Source: Lamellibrachia satsuma (lineage: Eukaryota; Annelida; Polychaeta; Sabellida; Siboglinidae). Taken from it: a stretch of DNA of 64,000 nt. The stretch lies in contig BSQZ01000006.1 in the NCBI GenBank assembly GCA_033239005.1, positions 5,883,501 to 5,947,500 on the forward strand, in the 5' to 3' direction. Of the stretch, positions 1-50,000 are shown piece by piece; the first letter of the stretch is position 1, and the number at the start of each line of letters is the position of its first letter. The position numbers and the translations under genes are program-made. Below the pieces are notes generated by a model. That model was not told the origin of the DNA and ran no database searches. It saw only the letters and a list, made by a program, of their open reading frames with translations.

Positions 1-1120
1 AGACCATTTCACTAATCTGTCTAGATTGTTTTGTAAATGTTGTTTAACGCCATCATTGTTAACCCTTCTAAACACTTTTATGTGATCTGCAAATTTCAGT
101 TCAAGTAAATGTTTGCTTGTTATATTATCGTCCAAGTCATTGATATAATAATAAAGGTCCTAATACTGATCCTTGTGGTACCCTACTCAAAACTGATTTC
201 CAGTTTGAAACCTGCCTATGTACTACAACACGCTGTCTTCTGTCAGTCAGCCATTGTTCTATCCAGTAAATTATGCCATCCCCGATGCCAGGGGCTTTTA
301 ATTTAAGTAGTAATCCTTGATGTGGCATTTTGTCAAAAAAAATTCTGAAAATGTAATATAATTATACTATCTACTGGTGATCCCTCGTCTAACCACTTAG
401 TGGTTTCTTCAAAAAAACATAACATATTTGTTAAGCATGACCTCGCTTTTAGGAATTCATGTTGAGATTTAGTAATTTATGCCTAACAAGGAAGTTCACC
501 ATATGATCTTTTATTAACCTTTCTAATAATTTACAAATCACTAATGTTAAACTCACTGGTCTGTAATTGTTTGACTTATGTCTCGAACCCTTTTTAAATA
601 ATGGTATGATGTTTGCTTCTTTCCATTCAAAAGGAACCACTCCCTCTTTTAATGACAAGTTGAACACTCTTGCAAGTGGTATACTAATTTGTTCAACTGT
701 TTCCCATTAGTAGTTTTGGTGGAATTCCATCCACTCCCAGTGATTTATTGTTCTTCATTGCCTTTATTTTCTTAGCTACCATTTCTGGAGTTACAATTAA
801 TTGCCCTAAATAGTCCAATTTTGCCTCCTAAAATTTTTATCTGGAACTGGTAATGAACTAATATCCACTGAACTGAAGTATCCATTTAGGTCTTCCGCCA
901 TTAAAAAACCTTGTGATGATATATTTCCAGCACAATCTTCTAGTGGTCCAACCTTGTCTTTTGCCTTGTGTTTTGTTTACTCCTGATATATGCATAAAAA
1001 CTCTTGCTGTCATTTTTTTATGTTACATGCTAATTTTTGCCTATAGCTTCTTTTAGATTGTCTAATTTCATTCATAGCTGCATTAAGTGCTTCTTTGTAA
1101 TTTGTGTACCTGGTTGTCTT
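1..1120 (-). mobile_element. Decayed non-LTR retrotransposon (CR1-like) reverse transcriptase
   Basis: Reading the minus strand from about 1120 down gives the linker (EALNAAMNEIRQSKR), AMKNNKSLGVDGIP, FKKGSRHKSNNYRPVSLT and VPQGSVLGPLL, the ordered reverse-transcriptase blocks of a LINE. Several frameshifts and stops interrupt it. The catalytic box reads FADH where FADD is expected (about 80-100). The 3' end runs off the window start. Confidence 0.85.
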
Positions 1121-1129
1121 CATCCTTTC

Positions 1130-1620
1130 TGTACACCTATAAACCCTCCAAATTGTTTGCTTGTATGCTATTTGTTATCTTATAATAAAATAGAAACCAA
1201 AGCTGTATTCATAATATATATGTATTGTTTTATTAAAATACTATTTAAAAAAACATTACTGATCTATAAAATTGTATGTGAACGTTGTATGTCTACATTT
1301 TCATGAATACTGAATTAATACTGAGTCTTTTTCTACTATAGAATATAATAGAATATTATTGACACTGCTGGGTCTGAGGGTGTACCTCCTCTTGCTAAAG
1401 ACAAGAAAGTGCAGCCTTGTCATTATTTCAATGTTTTACTAAGCAAATATGCCAGACCACTCAGGATTTATTTCATTGCCTTCCTCAGTGGACAAGGTTT
1501 ATTTACATAGATTGGCCAGTTAATTCATCAGCCTGCTAATTCCCTTTGTTTCAGACAGGAACACTTGAATGGGATGCACCCTTGAATGATTATTAAATAC
1601 TTACTTGTTATTATTATTAT
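1130..1620. other. Intronic or flanking sequence without recognised genes
   Basis: AT-rich sequence without a dynein exon that I can support. No recognisable protein block on either strand. Confidence 0.5.
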
Positions 1621-1624
1621 TTAT

Positions 1625-1780
1625 TCGATCCAGTGAATCCCAGGCCCGGCTGAAGCCTGCAGTGTTTAATTTTGTTCAGCCCAGGCCTGCATGAAATGCA
1701 GACCCAGGCCCGGCACGAGAAATTGAGGCCTGTGGGCTGTGCCAGGCCTGAGCGCAAAGCCCGGATTGTGCAGGGCACTA
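1625..1780 (+). mobile_element. 3' end fragment of a GC-rich hAT-like element
   Basis: Rich in aggcccgg and aggcctg words and ending gtgcagggcacta at 1780, the same terminus seen at 7206 and, with one change, at 7787. It abuts the minisatellite that precedes the first dynein exon. Confidence 0.6.
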
Positions 1781-1963
1781 TTGTCACTGTAGGTGATGGT
1801 GCAGGCAGCGTTGACTGTAGTAGTTGTTGTTGCTGTAGATGTTGGTGCCAGCCACATTGACTATAGTTGTTGTCACTGTAGATAATCTGCTGGCAACATT
1901 GACTGTAGTTGTCGCTGTAGATGATGGTGCTGGCCACGTTGACTGTAGTTGTTGTTGCTGTAG

Positions 1964-1990
<27 letters not shown>
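1781..1990 (+). repeat. Minisatellite spanning the acceptor of the exon at 1964
   Basis: About five imperfect units of 30-45 bp of the type ctgtag-atgatggtgc-ggccac-ttgactgtag. The last unit is the real splice acceptor (tgtag at 1959-1963) plus the exon's first bases ATGATGGTGCAGGCCAC. Confidence 0.8.
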
Positions 1991-37979
<35,989 letters not shown>

Positions 37980-39709
37980 ACTGGACAAACTTGGTGTCGT
38001 GTCGCTGTCAGCTTGACAACTAGTCACACAGCGGCAATGTCGTCGCTGCGTCATCTGTGCTAATGCAGTGGTGATGGTGTTAAAATGTGTTAATTTATAA
38101 TTATATCAGCATTAGTAATTAGCATGTTACTGGTGATGACATGAACAGTCCCTGTATTCATGTCGACATCAGTGACACTTTGCTGGTCGTGTTGGCTTTG
38201 TGCCATCCCCATTATTATCAATATCCATCCATTTTCAAGGACCACGAATATGTGTGTGTGTGTACGTGTGGTTATATAGGTGTGTATGTACCAAGTCAAC
38301 AACACAGTGGACTCCCTTAATGGAATCACAAATAACAGAATCAGCCATTTAGTAGAATAAAATATATTGGCTTGAACTTGAACTGAATCGTTCCGTTATT
38401 CCTGTGTATCTGTATTAAGATGCACTGCTTAATAGAATCAAACTGCTCTGACCTGAAGTGATTCTATTAACCAGAGTCCACTGGTACAAGAAGCCAGTGT
38501 CTTATTCAGAAGTTGCATAATGAAGTATGGACTCCAATATGTTACTGTTTCGTGATTATGTCCATGTTCTCTTAGATTTATTTCTTATCTTGCTTCGTTT
38601 TCAAAGACTGTGGAATGCTGGTATTCCTCTACTGCAGTTTTATTACATGCCAAACGATTGCACCTTTTGAGCGTTTATATAACTTGTTTTGTTCAAGCAT
38701 ACAGGATCTGAAGTTTATGTTTTATTTGCCACAAATGCATATGTATAACTTGGTTGATACATGACTTCAGTGCTCGTTATAATCAATATTCAGCTGGGAT
38801 AACTGTGCCAGCATGTGGTTTGTGCACTTGCGTGATTTTGTTCTATTTGTACATTCTCTTAAATAATGTGGCCTTACTCGACTGTGATATAAATAGTAGT
38901 GTGATGAATCAGTCATGCTTACATATTAATTTATTTAACTGCTATTTTAACACCAACAAATATGGGGTAACTGAAATTTTCTCAACATTATCCACTTAAT
39001 AATTTTTATTATTCCACTTGAATTGCTATATTTATAAGTAAATGGTACAATACTCAGCCTGTTGAAATAACTTTTCTGTGATAAACACTTCTTCTCAACC
39101 AGTATGGATTGAGTTAGTTTTGTTAACAATTTTTTCTCGTGACAATGTGCTGAAAATGTAAAATTATGTCCCATGTTGTTTTGCACGATGACAGCTGTGG
39201 AAGCAGCTTTGAGAAACTCTACATAGGAAAATATGTTTTTGAAGCAAAAAATCTTATTGGTTTTGCAAGACAATAATTTGCAATATCATGTTTTCTCTTT
39301 TGCAGCAAAGACCGGAAAGGTTTGTGGGGCATCAAAAGAATCTCACATAATCATTTTAAACAAGTTTTAATGAGTGGACTAATAAATTTGTTTAAACTGA
39401 TGTGTTCCTTCAATGGCAATTAATCATTTTAGAATAATGTGCATTCAAATAGCAATTAGCTAATAGCAATTATTTGAAGTTACTTGAAATTACTTGTAAT
39501 ATGTCAGGTATGTATTGCTACTTGAGCCAATCAACTAAGAACAAGCTGTTTTGAACAGAATTGCTTTTTATAAACTTTATATCATATAGCAGAGTATAAC
39601 AGTTGTGTAGTACTGGGAAATGGTCTCGCAACAAATGTCTTATAAAACTAAAACAAACTATACAACTAAAGCATGTCGGTTTGTCAGACACAGACCACGT
39701 GGCCAGTCA
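37980..39709. other. Convergent intergenic region, dynein and MRE11 3' ends
   Basis: Contains the dynein 3' UTR (beginning with a copy of the last coding bases, 37980-38025), a MITE (38285-38492), and the MRE11 3' flank. Possible MRE11 polyadenylation signals on the minus strand are TTTATT at 39005 and 38721; unproven. Confidence 0.6.
38285..38492. mobile_element. pogo/Tigger-like MITE (copy 1)
   Basis: Inverted ends cagtggactcccttaatgga and (reverse) cagtggactctggttaatag. Interior words gaatcagcc and attcctgtgt recur in copies at 54355-54596 and 63113-63265. Confidence 0.6.
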
Positions 39710-41005
39710 TCACCTCTTGCGTCTTGTAGGAGGTCGCATTTCAAACATCTCATTGTTATCTGTGTCGCTATAATTCACTCCTTTGCCACGCTTTGATGCA
39801 CCCGAGGAGCCATTTGTCTTCCTCTTCCTGCTAGAGGGTCCTGCGGCAAAGTAGTCATCGGTGTCGAAGCCTTTTACTGGAGACATATCTTCGTCATCTG
39901 AGCTGTTCCTGGTACAGAAACAGTTCTGAGTGAGACAAAATTTTGTTTCATGCATTATAAAATACCATAATAAATGTAATGAATTATACAATGGCTAGCC
40001 GTGCTAATACCCCCTCGACGCTCACAAACATATGCTGAACGTAAGGATTCTCAGAACGAGTCGGCTGTGGATGAGGATGTTGCATGGTAATAACACTACC
40101 TGATTGGTCAAGTGCATTTTACCATGCATTTATCTACAATGGTAAAAACAAGTTTGGATATGTCAAAATAATCAATTCAACACGGTGGTGTCAACATGGG
40201 TCTTGGCTATTTCGAAATGAGCAAACCATTACAGACAATAACATTTTATGTTGCTTTTCGATGATGACGAGTCAATTGTTTTGCTCAACTGGTTCTGTCG
40301 TTTCTGTGAACATGACCCACAGTACTAATCTCGCTATGACAAAAACGTACATGGATAAGTTGTTGATTAAGTTAAATGCTATAAAGAATCTGCACCAGCA
40401 GCAGTTCTTTTTTTATTTTTTATTTCATCACCGGCAATGGCATATCTATGATTTCGCTAAGCTTAATCACCTATTGGTTTGCCATGCTACCATGTAGTGG
40501 TATTAGCCAAAGAAGGGGGAAGGCACAGTGATCCACCTAAATATGCCACTGATCACATGCACTGATCACATCCTGAGATTGCTGAACAGCTATCAACACG
40601 GCAAATCCCTGCCTGTCCGTCATCCACTTACCCATACGAGATGCTGGCCTTCACCCGACTTGACCTCTGTGACATGAATGCCTGCTGAATGGTCGGTGTG
40701 GCAACCGTTTCAACCACTGCTGCCTTGCGCCCTCGACCCCGACCACGTGCCTTGCCACTGCCTCCCCGACCACGTGACTTCACTCCACGCCCCGCTCCTC
40801 TCCCGACAGTGCTCGACATGGAACTCGTGTCGGAGTCGCTGCTGGGAGCATCGGCCCCATTGTTGGCGTCACTGTGACTCTGTCTGACTCGACTCAGGAC
40901 AGCCTCGATGTCCTGCTGCTCATTCTTCTGACGACGCTCGGCAGCGAAGTGGAGCACCTCTTCGTCAATGCGCTCCTCTATTGTGTCCCGCATCTTCAGG
41001 TGTTC
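39710..41005 (-). CDS. MRE11: MRE11 exons 6-7: GAR motif and C-terminus
   Basis: Exons 41005-40632 and 39908-39710. Residues about 483-606 are acidic and serine-rich, then Arg-Gly rich ([24 protein letters not shown]), the GAR box that arginine methyltransferases modify in vertebrates and that binds DNA. The last exon has [17 protein letters not shown] and a basic tail. The donor at 40631 (GTAAGT) was preferred over an alternative GTATGG 5 bases earlier because it keeps the consensus and the frame. Confidence 0.9.
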
Positions 41006-44000
41006 CTGCACAATGGTAATAAAATAAAAGTACTTTTATTTATATAACGCCCAATCAATCAAGATTTGTCAAAGCTTTGGCCATTTCGTTCACCCCACGT
41101 CAGTTAATTCAGCTATATAAATCAGTTCCTGGCTATCGACAGTGGAGGATATGTGAACGAAGTCTTCGTGTAGTCATTGCTGCGTGGCTGAATGCTTACC
41201 AGCAAAGTCAAGTTGGTGTTGGAATGAACAGGTCTGCCAGGGTAAAGTGTAAGAGACTTTGAACAGTCCAAAGGACTGGGTACTGCGCTATATAAAAACA
41301 TACCTTTTTTACCTTTATATACATGTCATTAATCACAGCTTGATATGATTCTATTCAAAACCATACCAACAATAATTATTCAAAAATATAGTCCATAAAA
41401 TAACTATAACAATAGTCCTAACATAAACAATATATAATAAAAAAAGTATTATTATATGTAATAAAAAATAATAATGAATGGAATTTAAATTTTTTAAATC
41501 AGTATATTATAAAAAGCTACTTTAAAAAGATGTGTCTATACTGCAGCAGTGTCGTTGCCAACCCCACAGAAGAGCTACACATCCATCAATTACTAATTTA
41601 TTTCCAATGAACGGTACAAATTCATGATATAAAAAAACAGCATAATTTGCAATATATACAATTTAGGTATACAGCTGTAAATAAAACAATGTGTTTGAAA
41701 GGGGTGAACAGAAGTTTAATACTTATCTATGGTTCACCCCCAACTGGTATGATTATTATACCAATACAACTTACTAAAAATCATATTACAAATCCGTAAG
41801 TAAAGCATATGCTTGATTTTAATTGCATTATTTTTATTTATTTGTACTTCTACATCCAGTGATGCTTTCATGTAATGAGTTCAATGGTTTCACTCCATAA
41901 ACAGAAATGCACATTGTTATTATGATCGTATGAAACCATACAAAGCAGTGATAAGAATCAGGACCTGCATTCATTGTTTCACCAAATTTATTATGACTGC
42001 CAGGTAACACAAATAATCAATAACAATAGCTTTTGTTATTGCATTTTTTTAAAAAGAAACATTACCCTATCTGAGGTTTGCCAACCCAGACCCAGTCGTA
42101 GTCTTTACCTGAGTCCTCTCTAGCTGATGTTTAAACAACTCCCAGATCGCGTCCTTCTCCTCCTTGTCCACAAACTCCTTCACGGCTTCTCCCATTCCTT
42201 TCTCCGAGAGAAGATTCAATCGCTTTGTCTACAAAGCAAATCAAGTTTCAGTAACAACAGTAATTGTAAAGGTGTAACTACAATGTTCACTCAGTAAGAT
42301 GGAACATGCTGGTATATAACTGCAACAGTAAGTTTATCTGCTGATTTCACATTATTTAACGCACTTTTGTCTTTGTTACAACTGACTAGTATATATAACT
42401 CAGGGCTCTACACTAACTCCCAGAAGGCACTTGTCCTGAAGGACAAGCAGTGAATCATACTTACACCAAAACTATACTTATCCCACCTGAAAACTACAAA
42501 TGCAGTGAATTGTTATGGCATGATATAACACCCACCTGGATCTATATAATATCCAGGATGATGTTTCTAACAGATATGTGTTAGTGCATTTTTTGAGTGT
42601 AGAAGGTAGACACAATTTGTTCATGTTTACAAATAAGAACTGTGCATATTTCACAAGAACTATATTATTCTGCATGGAACAAAGACTGTTATGCAACAAA
42701 ATAAACGACTGCAACAAATGATTGAATTAATAAAACAGAATAAATTAACCATTAATTACTGTGATTTTCATTATAAAAAAAATTCAAAACATAAAATGTG
42801 CATACATGTCAGAAGTGTGGCAATGTAAGGGGCATTTAAATAAAGAATGGTGAAAATGCGTTCATGTTTTCAATGGAACAGTGTTGTTGTATTAGTGAGT
42901 AAACTAGTTTCTAAAATGCCACCTGGTGACTACATTGGCAGTAGTCACACAGCGGAAAGAAAGCGGTGATACTTGCGACATCGAACAACATTATAATATA
43001 AATGTTATTTATTTTGGGTGTCAACAAGTCAAAAGCTTTCAGTCTTTTTATTAAAATGAACAGTACGTTTTATATTGCTTGTCCAGTAGGACAAGACTCC
43101 AGTATTATGTACTTGTCCTACTCAAGTAGAGGTAAAAGTACCCCAAAAAATATACTTGAGTAAAAGTAGAAAGTAAAAATTTCTACTTGAACGGATTTAC
43201 GCATGGTGATTACGCACATAGCGTGTATGCCTTTCTGTATGCAGCGGAATAATTATGCAGTGGAAATAAAATAAAACACCCAGTGTTGGTACTTCGTTAC
43301 ATTTACAAAAGTAACACATAATTCTACTTTGTTACAAGTAGAATCATAAAAATCTACTTTGTTACAAGTAGAAAATAAAAAACTACTCAAGTAAAGTAAT
43401 TAAGTAGATCTACTTTGTTACTTACCGGCTCTGGTCATGATACACACCTTTTTTACTTCCATTACACTATGAGATATTTGCAAAACAAGACAAGCATTTC
43501 GTAAGAAAATCCAGGAGCCAGGAAGAGACACAAACCTGATCTGCATTGGTGAAGTATTCCTTGACCATGTCCTCCACTCTAGCCGTGTCCAGACCTTCTG
43601 GCCGCAAGTCCAGCACACATTCAATGTCACCAACTGACCAACAGAACACACTTTGAACTCACAGAGGCCAAAAATAATTTCTTTTTATTTACAAGTATGT
43701 AATGCGTGGATCGTGATCAGTTATGCAATTGAGAATGTCTTTCCTACAACCCATGTTTAGTTAAATACAGAATAACTTAACATATCAACTATGATAATTA
43801 TGGTATTTTATTACATTATGACAGGGTTCGAATTTAGCGTGGGTCTGTGGGCTCCTAGATTCACTGCCGGACCCCCAATAGTTCCGAATTTGGGGGTCCG
43901 ATTGGCCCATGAAATTTGGCCAAAAAAATATTCAACTAAGAGGCATTAAAGGTGATCTCTTCATTTTATGATAGTCAAAAGTTTGTAAACCCATTTGTGA

Positions 44001-47000
44001 GCTGCCATTGAAACTCACACGAGAGCTGTGAAAGTTTGTTTGATTGGTCAACAGTTAATTCGGTCGTCAAATGCTGCTTGACAATAAGAAACACACATGA
44101 TGCAAAATGCATTTGTATTGGTTGACTGGGGACCGAGCAACTAATCAGTGGCCGTGATATATTTTTAGCAGCTAGCCGAGTACATGGTGGCTGCGCTATT
44201 TTATTGTTTTATTGGGGAAAAACGGATGAGGTGACTGAACAGAGATAACAATAACTGTATGGTTGGTTGAGCACACTACAAATGAGAAGAAAAATTATCT
44301 GGAAGAAACGGCCAAACCAAGGCAAGGGCAAGAAGGTTGCGTTGCAACAATCAAATTCTACATTGGCTTGGGATTGGCATTTAGAATTCATACAGCTATT
44401 CAGTCCTCTGCCAGAGTCAAACACTGTTTGTGGACTGACATTCTTCCTACACCTTCATTCTTTAATGTTTGTAACTTATGACAATGTGACTGATTGGTGA
44501 ATGAAATATACAACTGCTTCTGAAGTTCAGTGAAGTTTTCATAATGACTTGTCACTCAACAGTCAAAGGTATTGTTTTCTCAGTTGTTTTCTTGAACGTT
44601 TTGTGGTTGATAATTATTCTAGGCTTTCGTAGTTATTATTTCACTTGTAATACTGTCGCAAACATTTCACAACTTCACAACTAATTTTTAGTGGAAATAA
44701 ACAGGAGATGGCAAAAAGAAATAAACAGGGGATGGCAAAAAGAAATAAACAGGGGATGGCAAAAAGAAATAAACAGGGGATGGCAAAAAGAAATAAACAG
44801 GGGATGGCAAAAAGAAATAAACAGGAGATGGCAAAAAGAAATAAACAGGGGATGGCAAAAAGAAATAAACAGGAGATGGCAAAAAGAAATAAACAGGGGA
44901 TGGCAAAAAGAAATAAACAGGGGATGGCAAAAAGAAATAAACAGGGGATGGCAAAAAGAAATAAACAGGGGATGGCAAAAAGAAATAAACAGGGGATGGC
45001 AAAAAGAAATAAACAGGGGATGGCAAAAAGAAATAAACAGGAGATGGCAAAAAGAAATATACAAGTCAAATTTACATTACGGCTTTTTTCATGCAGACAG
45101 TTTTGGGCCCCCAGTTTTGGTTGTGGACCCTTGGAAAGTGGAGGGTTCGACTGGCCCCACTAATTTTGTGCTAAGTTATATCCCTACATTATGATATAAG
45201 TTGTAATTAAACATTATATTAGTGTAAACATGACCTTGTAACCACTGTAATGAATCAGTAAAATGGTAATCAAAATTAGTAATTACACTGTAATTGAACC
45301 AATGTATTAAGCATACTTCCTACCAACCTGTATTGGGAAACACTAATAAATATGATTTCAAACACTAATAAATTTAATGATTTCAAACACTAATAAATTT
45401 AATGATTTCAAACTAAATAACACATTTGTACAAACGAGTTAGCAGATCATAGCGGATATTAGATAGGTAAAATTTTTGGCGTAATTAGCCCGAAACAAAA
45501 TGAGTGAAAAGATTAGATTGAGGAAGGACATTTAAAGGATTGTAGGATAACCTTTGCCAAGAACAGAAACTTGATGAAAAGACTCTAGCTAGTGGTGCAT
45601 CACACTCGGACTTGGAAACTGCTCATATAGCACAGGCTGCTGGGGGCAAATTTTTTATATATAAATAATAGCACAATTAACTGTTATAGGAACGCTTTTA
45701 TTTTATTCCAGTTAATTGGTATTTTGGTGTAATAATAAACATAATAAACAACTTATTCAGAACATGAATATAAGGGTTTCTACCCAAGAGCTAGTAAAGG
45801 CAAAAGATGAGTACAGCATGTACAGCATGTACCAGCGCATGTTCTTACAGCATGTACCAGTGCACATTCTTACAGCATGTACCAGTGCACATTCTTACAG
45901 TATGTACCAGTGCACATTCTTACAGTATGTACCAGTGCATGCTCTTACAGCATGTACCAGTGCATGCTCTTACAGCATGTACCAGTGCATGCTCTTACAG
46001 CATGTACCAGCGCATGTTCTTACAGCATGTACCAGTGCACATTCTTACAGCATGTACCAGTGCACATTCTTACAGCATGTACCAGTGCACATTCTTACAG
46101 CATGTACCAGTGCACATTCTTACAGTATGTACCAGTGCATGCTCTTACAGCATGTACCAGTGCATGCTCTTACAGCATGTACCAGCGCATGTTCTTACAG
46201 CATGTACCAGTGCACATTCTTACAGCATGTACCAGTGCACATTCTTACAGTATGTACCAGTGCACGTTCTTACAGCATGTACCAGTGCACGTTCTTACAG
46301 CATGTACTAGTGCATGCTCTTACAGCATGTACCAGTGCATGTTCTTACAGCATGTACCAGTGCACATTCTTACAGTATGTACCAGTGCACATTCTTACAG
46401 TATGTACCAGTGCACGCTCTTACAGCATGTACCAGTGCATGCTCTTACAGCATGTACCAGTGCATGTTCTTACAGCATGTACCAGCGCATGTTCTTACAG
46501 CATGTACCAGCGCATGTTCTTACAGTATGTACCAGCGCATGCTCTTACAGCATGTACCAGTGCATGTTCTTAAAGCATGTACCAGTGCACGTTCTTACAG
46601 CATGTACCAGTGCACGTTCTTACAGCATGTACCAGTGCATGCTCTTACAGCATGTACCAGTGCACGTTCTTACAGCATGTACCAGTGCATGTTCTTACAG
46701 CATGTACCAGTGCATGTTCTAACAGCTTGTACCAGTGCACATTCTTACAGTATGTACCAGCGCACGTTCTTACAGCATGTACCAGTGCATGTTCTTACAG
46801 CATGTACCAGTGCACGTTCTTACAGCATGTACCAGTGCATGCTCTTACAGCATGTACCAGTGCATGCTCTTACAGCATGTACCAGTGCATGCTCTTACAG
46901 CATGTACCAGTGCATGTTCTAACAGCTTGTACCAGTGCATGTTCTTACAGTATGTACCAGCGCACGTTCTTACAGCATGTACCAGTGCATGTTCTTACAG

Positions 47001-50000
47001 CATGTACCAGTGCACGTTCTTACAGCATGTACCAGTGCACGTTCTTACAGCATGTACCAGTGCACGTTCTTACAGCATGTACCAGTGCATGTTCTTACAG
47101 CATGTACCAGCACATGTTCTTACAGCATGTACCAGTGCATGTTCTTACAGCATGTACCAGTGCATGTTCTAACAGCTTGTACCAGTGCACGTTCTTACAG
47201 CTTGTACCAGTGCACGTTCTTACAGTATGTACCAGCGCACGTTCTTACAGCATGTACCAGTGCACGTTCTTACAGCATGTACCAGTGCATGCTCTTACAG
47301 CATGTACCAGTGCATGTTCTAACAGCATGTACCAGTGCATGTTCTTACAGCATGTACCAGTGCATGCTCTTACAGCATGTACCAGTGCATGTTCTAACAG
47401 CTTGTACCAGTGCACGTTCTTACAGTATGTACCAGCGCACGTTCTTACAGCATGTACCAGTGCACGTTCTTACAGCATGTACCAGTGCACGTTCTTACAG
47501 CATGTACCAGTGCACGTTCTTACAGCATGTACCAGTGCATGTTCTTACAGCATGTACCAGTGCACGTTCTTACAGCATGTACCAGTGCACGTTCTTACAG
47601 CATGTACCAGCGCACGTTCTTACAGCATGTACCAGTGCATGTTCTTACAGCATGTACCAGTGCATGTTCTTACAGCATGTACCAGTGCACGTTCTTACAG
47701 CATGTACCAGTGCATGTTCTTACAGCATGTACCAGTGCACGTTCTTACAGTATGTACCAGCGCACGTTCTTACAGCATGTACCAGTGCATGTTCTTACAG
47801 CATGTACTAGTGCATGCTCTTACAATATGTACCAGTGCATGTTCTTACAGCATGTACCAGTGCACATTCTTACAGCATGTAGCAGTGCATGCTCTTACAG
47901 CATGTACCAGTGCACGTTCTTACAGCATGTACCAGTGCACGTTCTTACAGCATGTACCAGTGCACGTTCTTACAGCATGTACCAGTGCACGTTCTTACAG
48001 CATGTACCAGTGCACGTTCTTACAGCATGTACCAGTGCACGTTCTTACAGCATGTACCAGTGCATGTTCTTACAGCATGAACCAGCACATGTTCTTACAG
48101 CATGTACCAGTGCATGTTCTTACAGCATGTACCAGTGCGTGATATTAGCCCCACCTTTGTGATAAGTACACAGAGACTCACCGGAGGACTTGTTGTCTGG
48201 GTTCAGCTGTCTGCGACGGTGGAACAGTATCATGTCCTTAGGGTTGGCGACTCGATCCACAAACTTCTGGCCAAACCTGACCCAAAGTAAATACTACTAT
48301 ACAATAGCACCTTTATCAATATCCAAAATCTCATTCACTAAATGGTAGTTGCGTTAACACACAAACAAACAATGAGTTGTAAATCCTACAAGTACTGGTC
48401 ATAATGTGATCTGTCTTGTCACAATACAACATGTCATGTCAAGGACGTTTATTATACTATTGTCAAGCCGTGGGAGCCACCTAACAGACCTTGACCATGT
48501 CTCCCCTACGCACCCACATCATCCTACACACACCCACATTATATGTACCATTTGAAAGCTCAATGTCTCCCAATCAAACCGAAGTATAACTTAGAGTTGT
48601 CAGGTTGTGCTGTAAGCATTGAGGGAAGATCAAACAAGGTCGTCATCAAATGACAATTTTGTCCAATCAATAAACCGAGTCTGTACTGTAAGTCTTGGGG
48701 AGAGGGTTGACTAGTACCTGGTAGATGAAGAAAACCCAAGGTAGTCTAGAAACATCTAATACTATATACATGGGTGGAGCCTTCAAGGGGTCACAGGCGC
48801 TGGCTGGAAGATACTGCTTGTTCAATGACGTCTAGGGTGTAAGGTAATTACCTCTGAATACTGAAGAGTTCAAACCCTCCACTGTAGTCCACTCTCAGTC
48901 TGATCAGTGGCTTATCTGGCTGCTTAATGTTTCCACTGCGATCCATTTCTACAACAGTGATCCATCTCTACAACAACAGTGATCCATTTTTACAACAGTG
49001 ATCCATCTCTACAACAACAGTGATCCATTTCTGCAATAAGTGATCCATCTCTACAACAACCGCGATCCATCACTACAACAACTACTATCCATTTGTACAA
49101 CAACGATCCAAGTATACAACAACAATGATCCATCTCAACAACAGTGATCATTTTCTACAACACCTATCACAGGGACATTCCATATCAAATCAATCAAGAA
49201 TTTACATGACCGTTTTCGATTTTGATTAAACTTGGTGTGTTCATTTGTGTTCATGAGTCCATGTTAACAACCAAATTTCAGCTCAATCTGACCTTCCTCT
49301 CCAGAGATAGAGGTCATAAAAAGTTTGACCTGACCATGACTACCTCATGGTAGTAATGGTGCTATGTGTCCGGCACACAGAGACAGCAACATATGACACA
49401 TGCTTTGACACCCCGTTCTCCAACCAGTAACAAACAAATGTGTGGATGGTAGCTTGAGCACTGGTCCAGTGATATGACTGGACTTCATCTTGCATTACAA
49501 AAGTGAAGTTCTTGACAAAATCACCCACAACAAGTACCTCCTTTTCACCCAGCATGCTGTCTCGCGGGTCTCGATAGTATGATGTTCGTACTTTTGCAAT
49601 GAAATCATGAAGGATGAAATGTTGGAGATGTTCAGTGAAACTTTGAATGAATTCATCAACTGACTGATGGATGGTTTGATCTGTCTACTTTCAGTATTCA
49701 ATTTCGTCAAATGCATTGAGCATTGACCAGCAGTTCTTGAAAGATCTCAACACATTGACACATTATACTTCTGGAGGAGGCAGTCCAATGAGGTATCATG
49801 CACATGTAATTTACCATAAAAATCAGGTATATAAAATGTTATATTGATGTCTCAGCTAGTTACAGATCATCATACTATTTATACAAATATTAAGTATACC
49901 AACAGATACAGATAATTACTTTATGGGCAGAGAATATGCATAGAACAAAACACAGCACATTCTCGGAAGGCAGTCCCCATTTGCATACTGAAAGATCATG

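Noticed and set aside
40084..40497. 137-codon plus-strand frame in the MRE11 last intron
   Set aside because: No recognisable domain, and no start context or splice partners; could be part of a small repeat bounded by gctaatacc / ggtattagc, but the ends are too short to call.
42403..42470. hAT terminus cagggctctacactaactcc
   Set aside because: Looks like a hAT end, but I found neither a matching inverted end nor a target duplication.
46577..48142. 521-codon plus-strand open frame (and overlapping frames 45716-48162)
   Set aside because: It is the translation of a stop-free 25-bp tandem repeat; every frame of the unit is open and it lies inside an MRE11 intron on the opposite strand.
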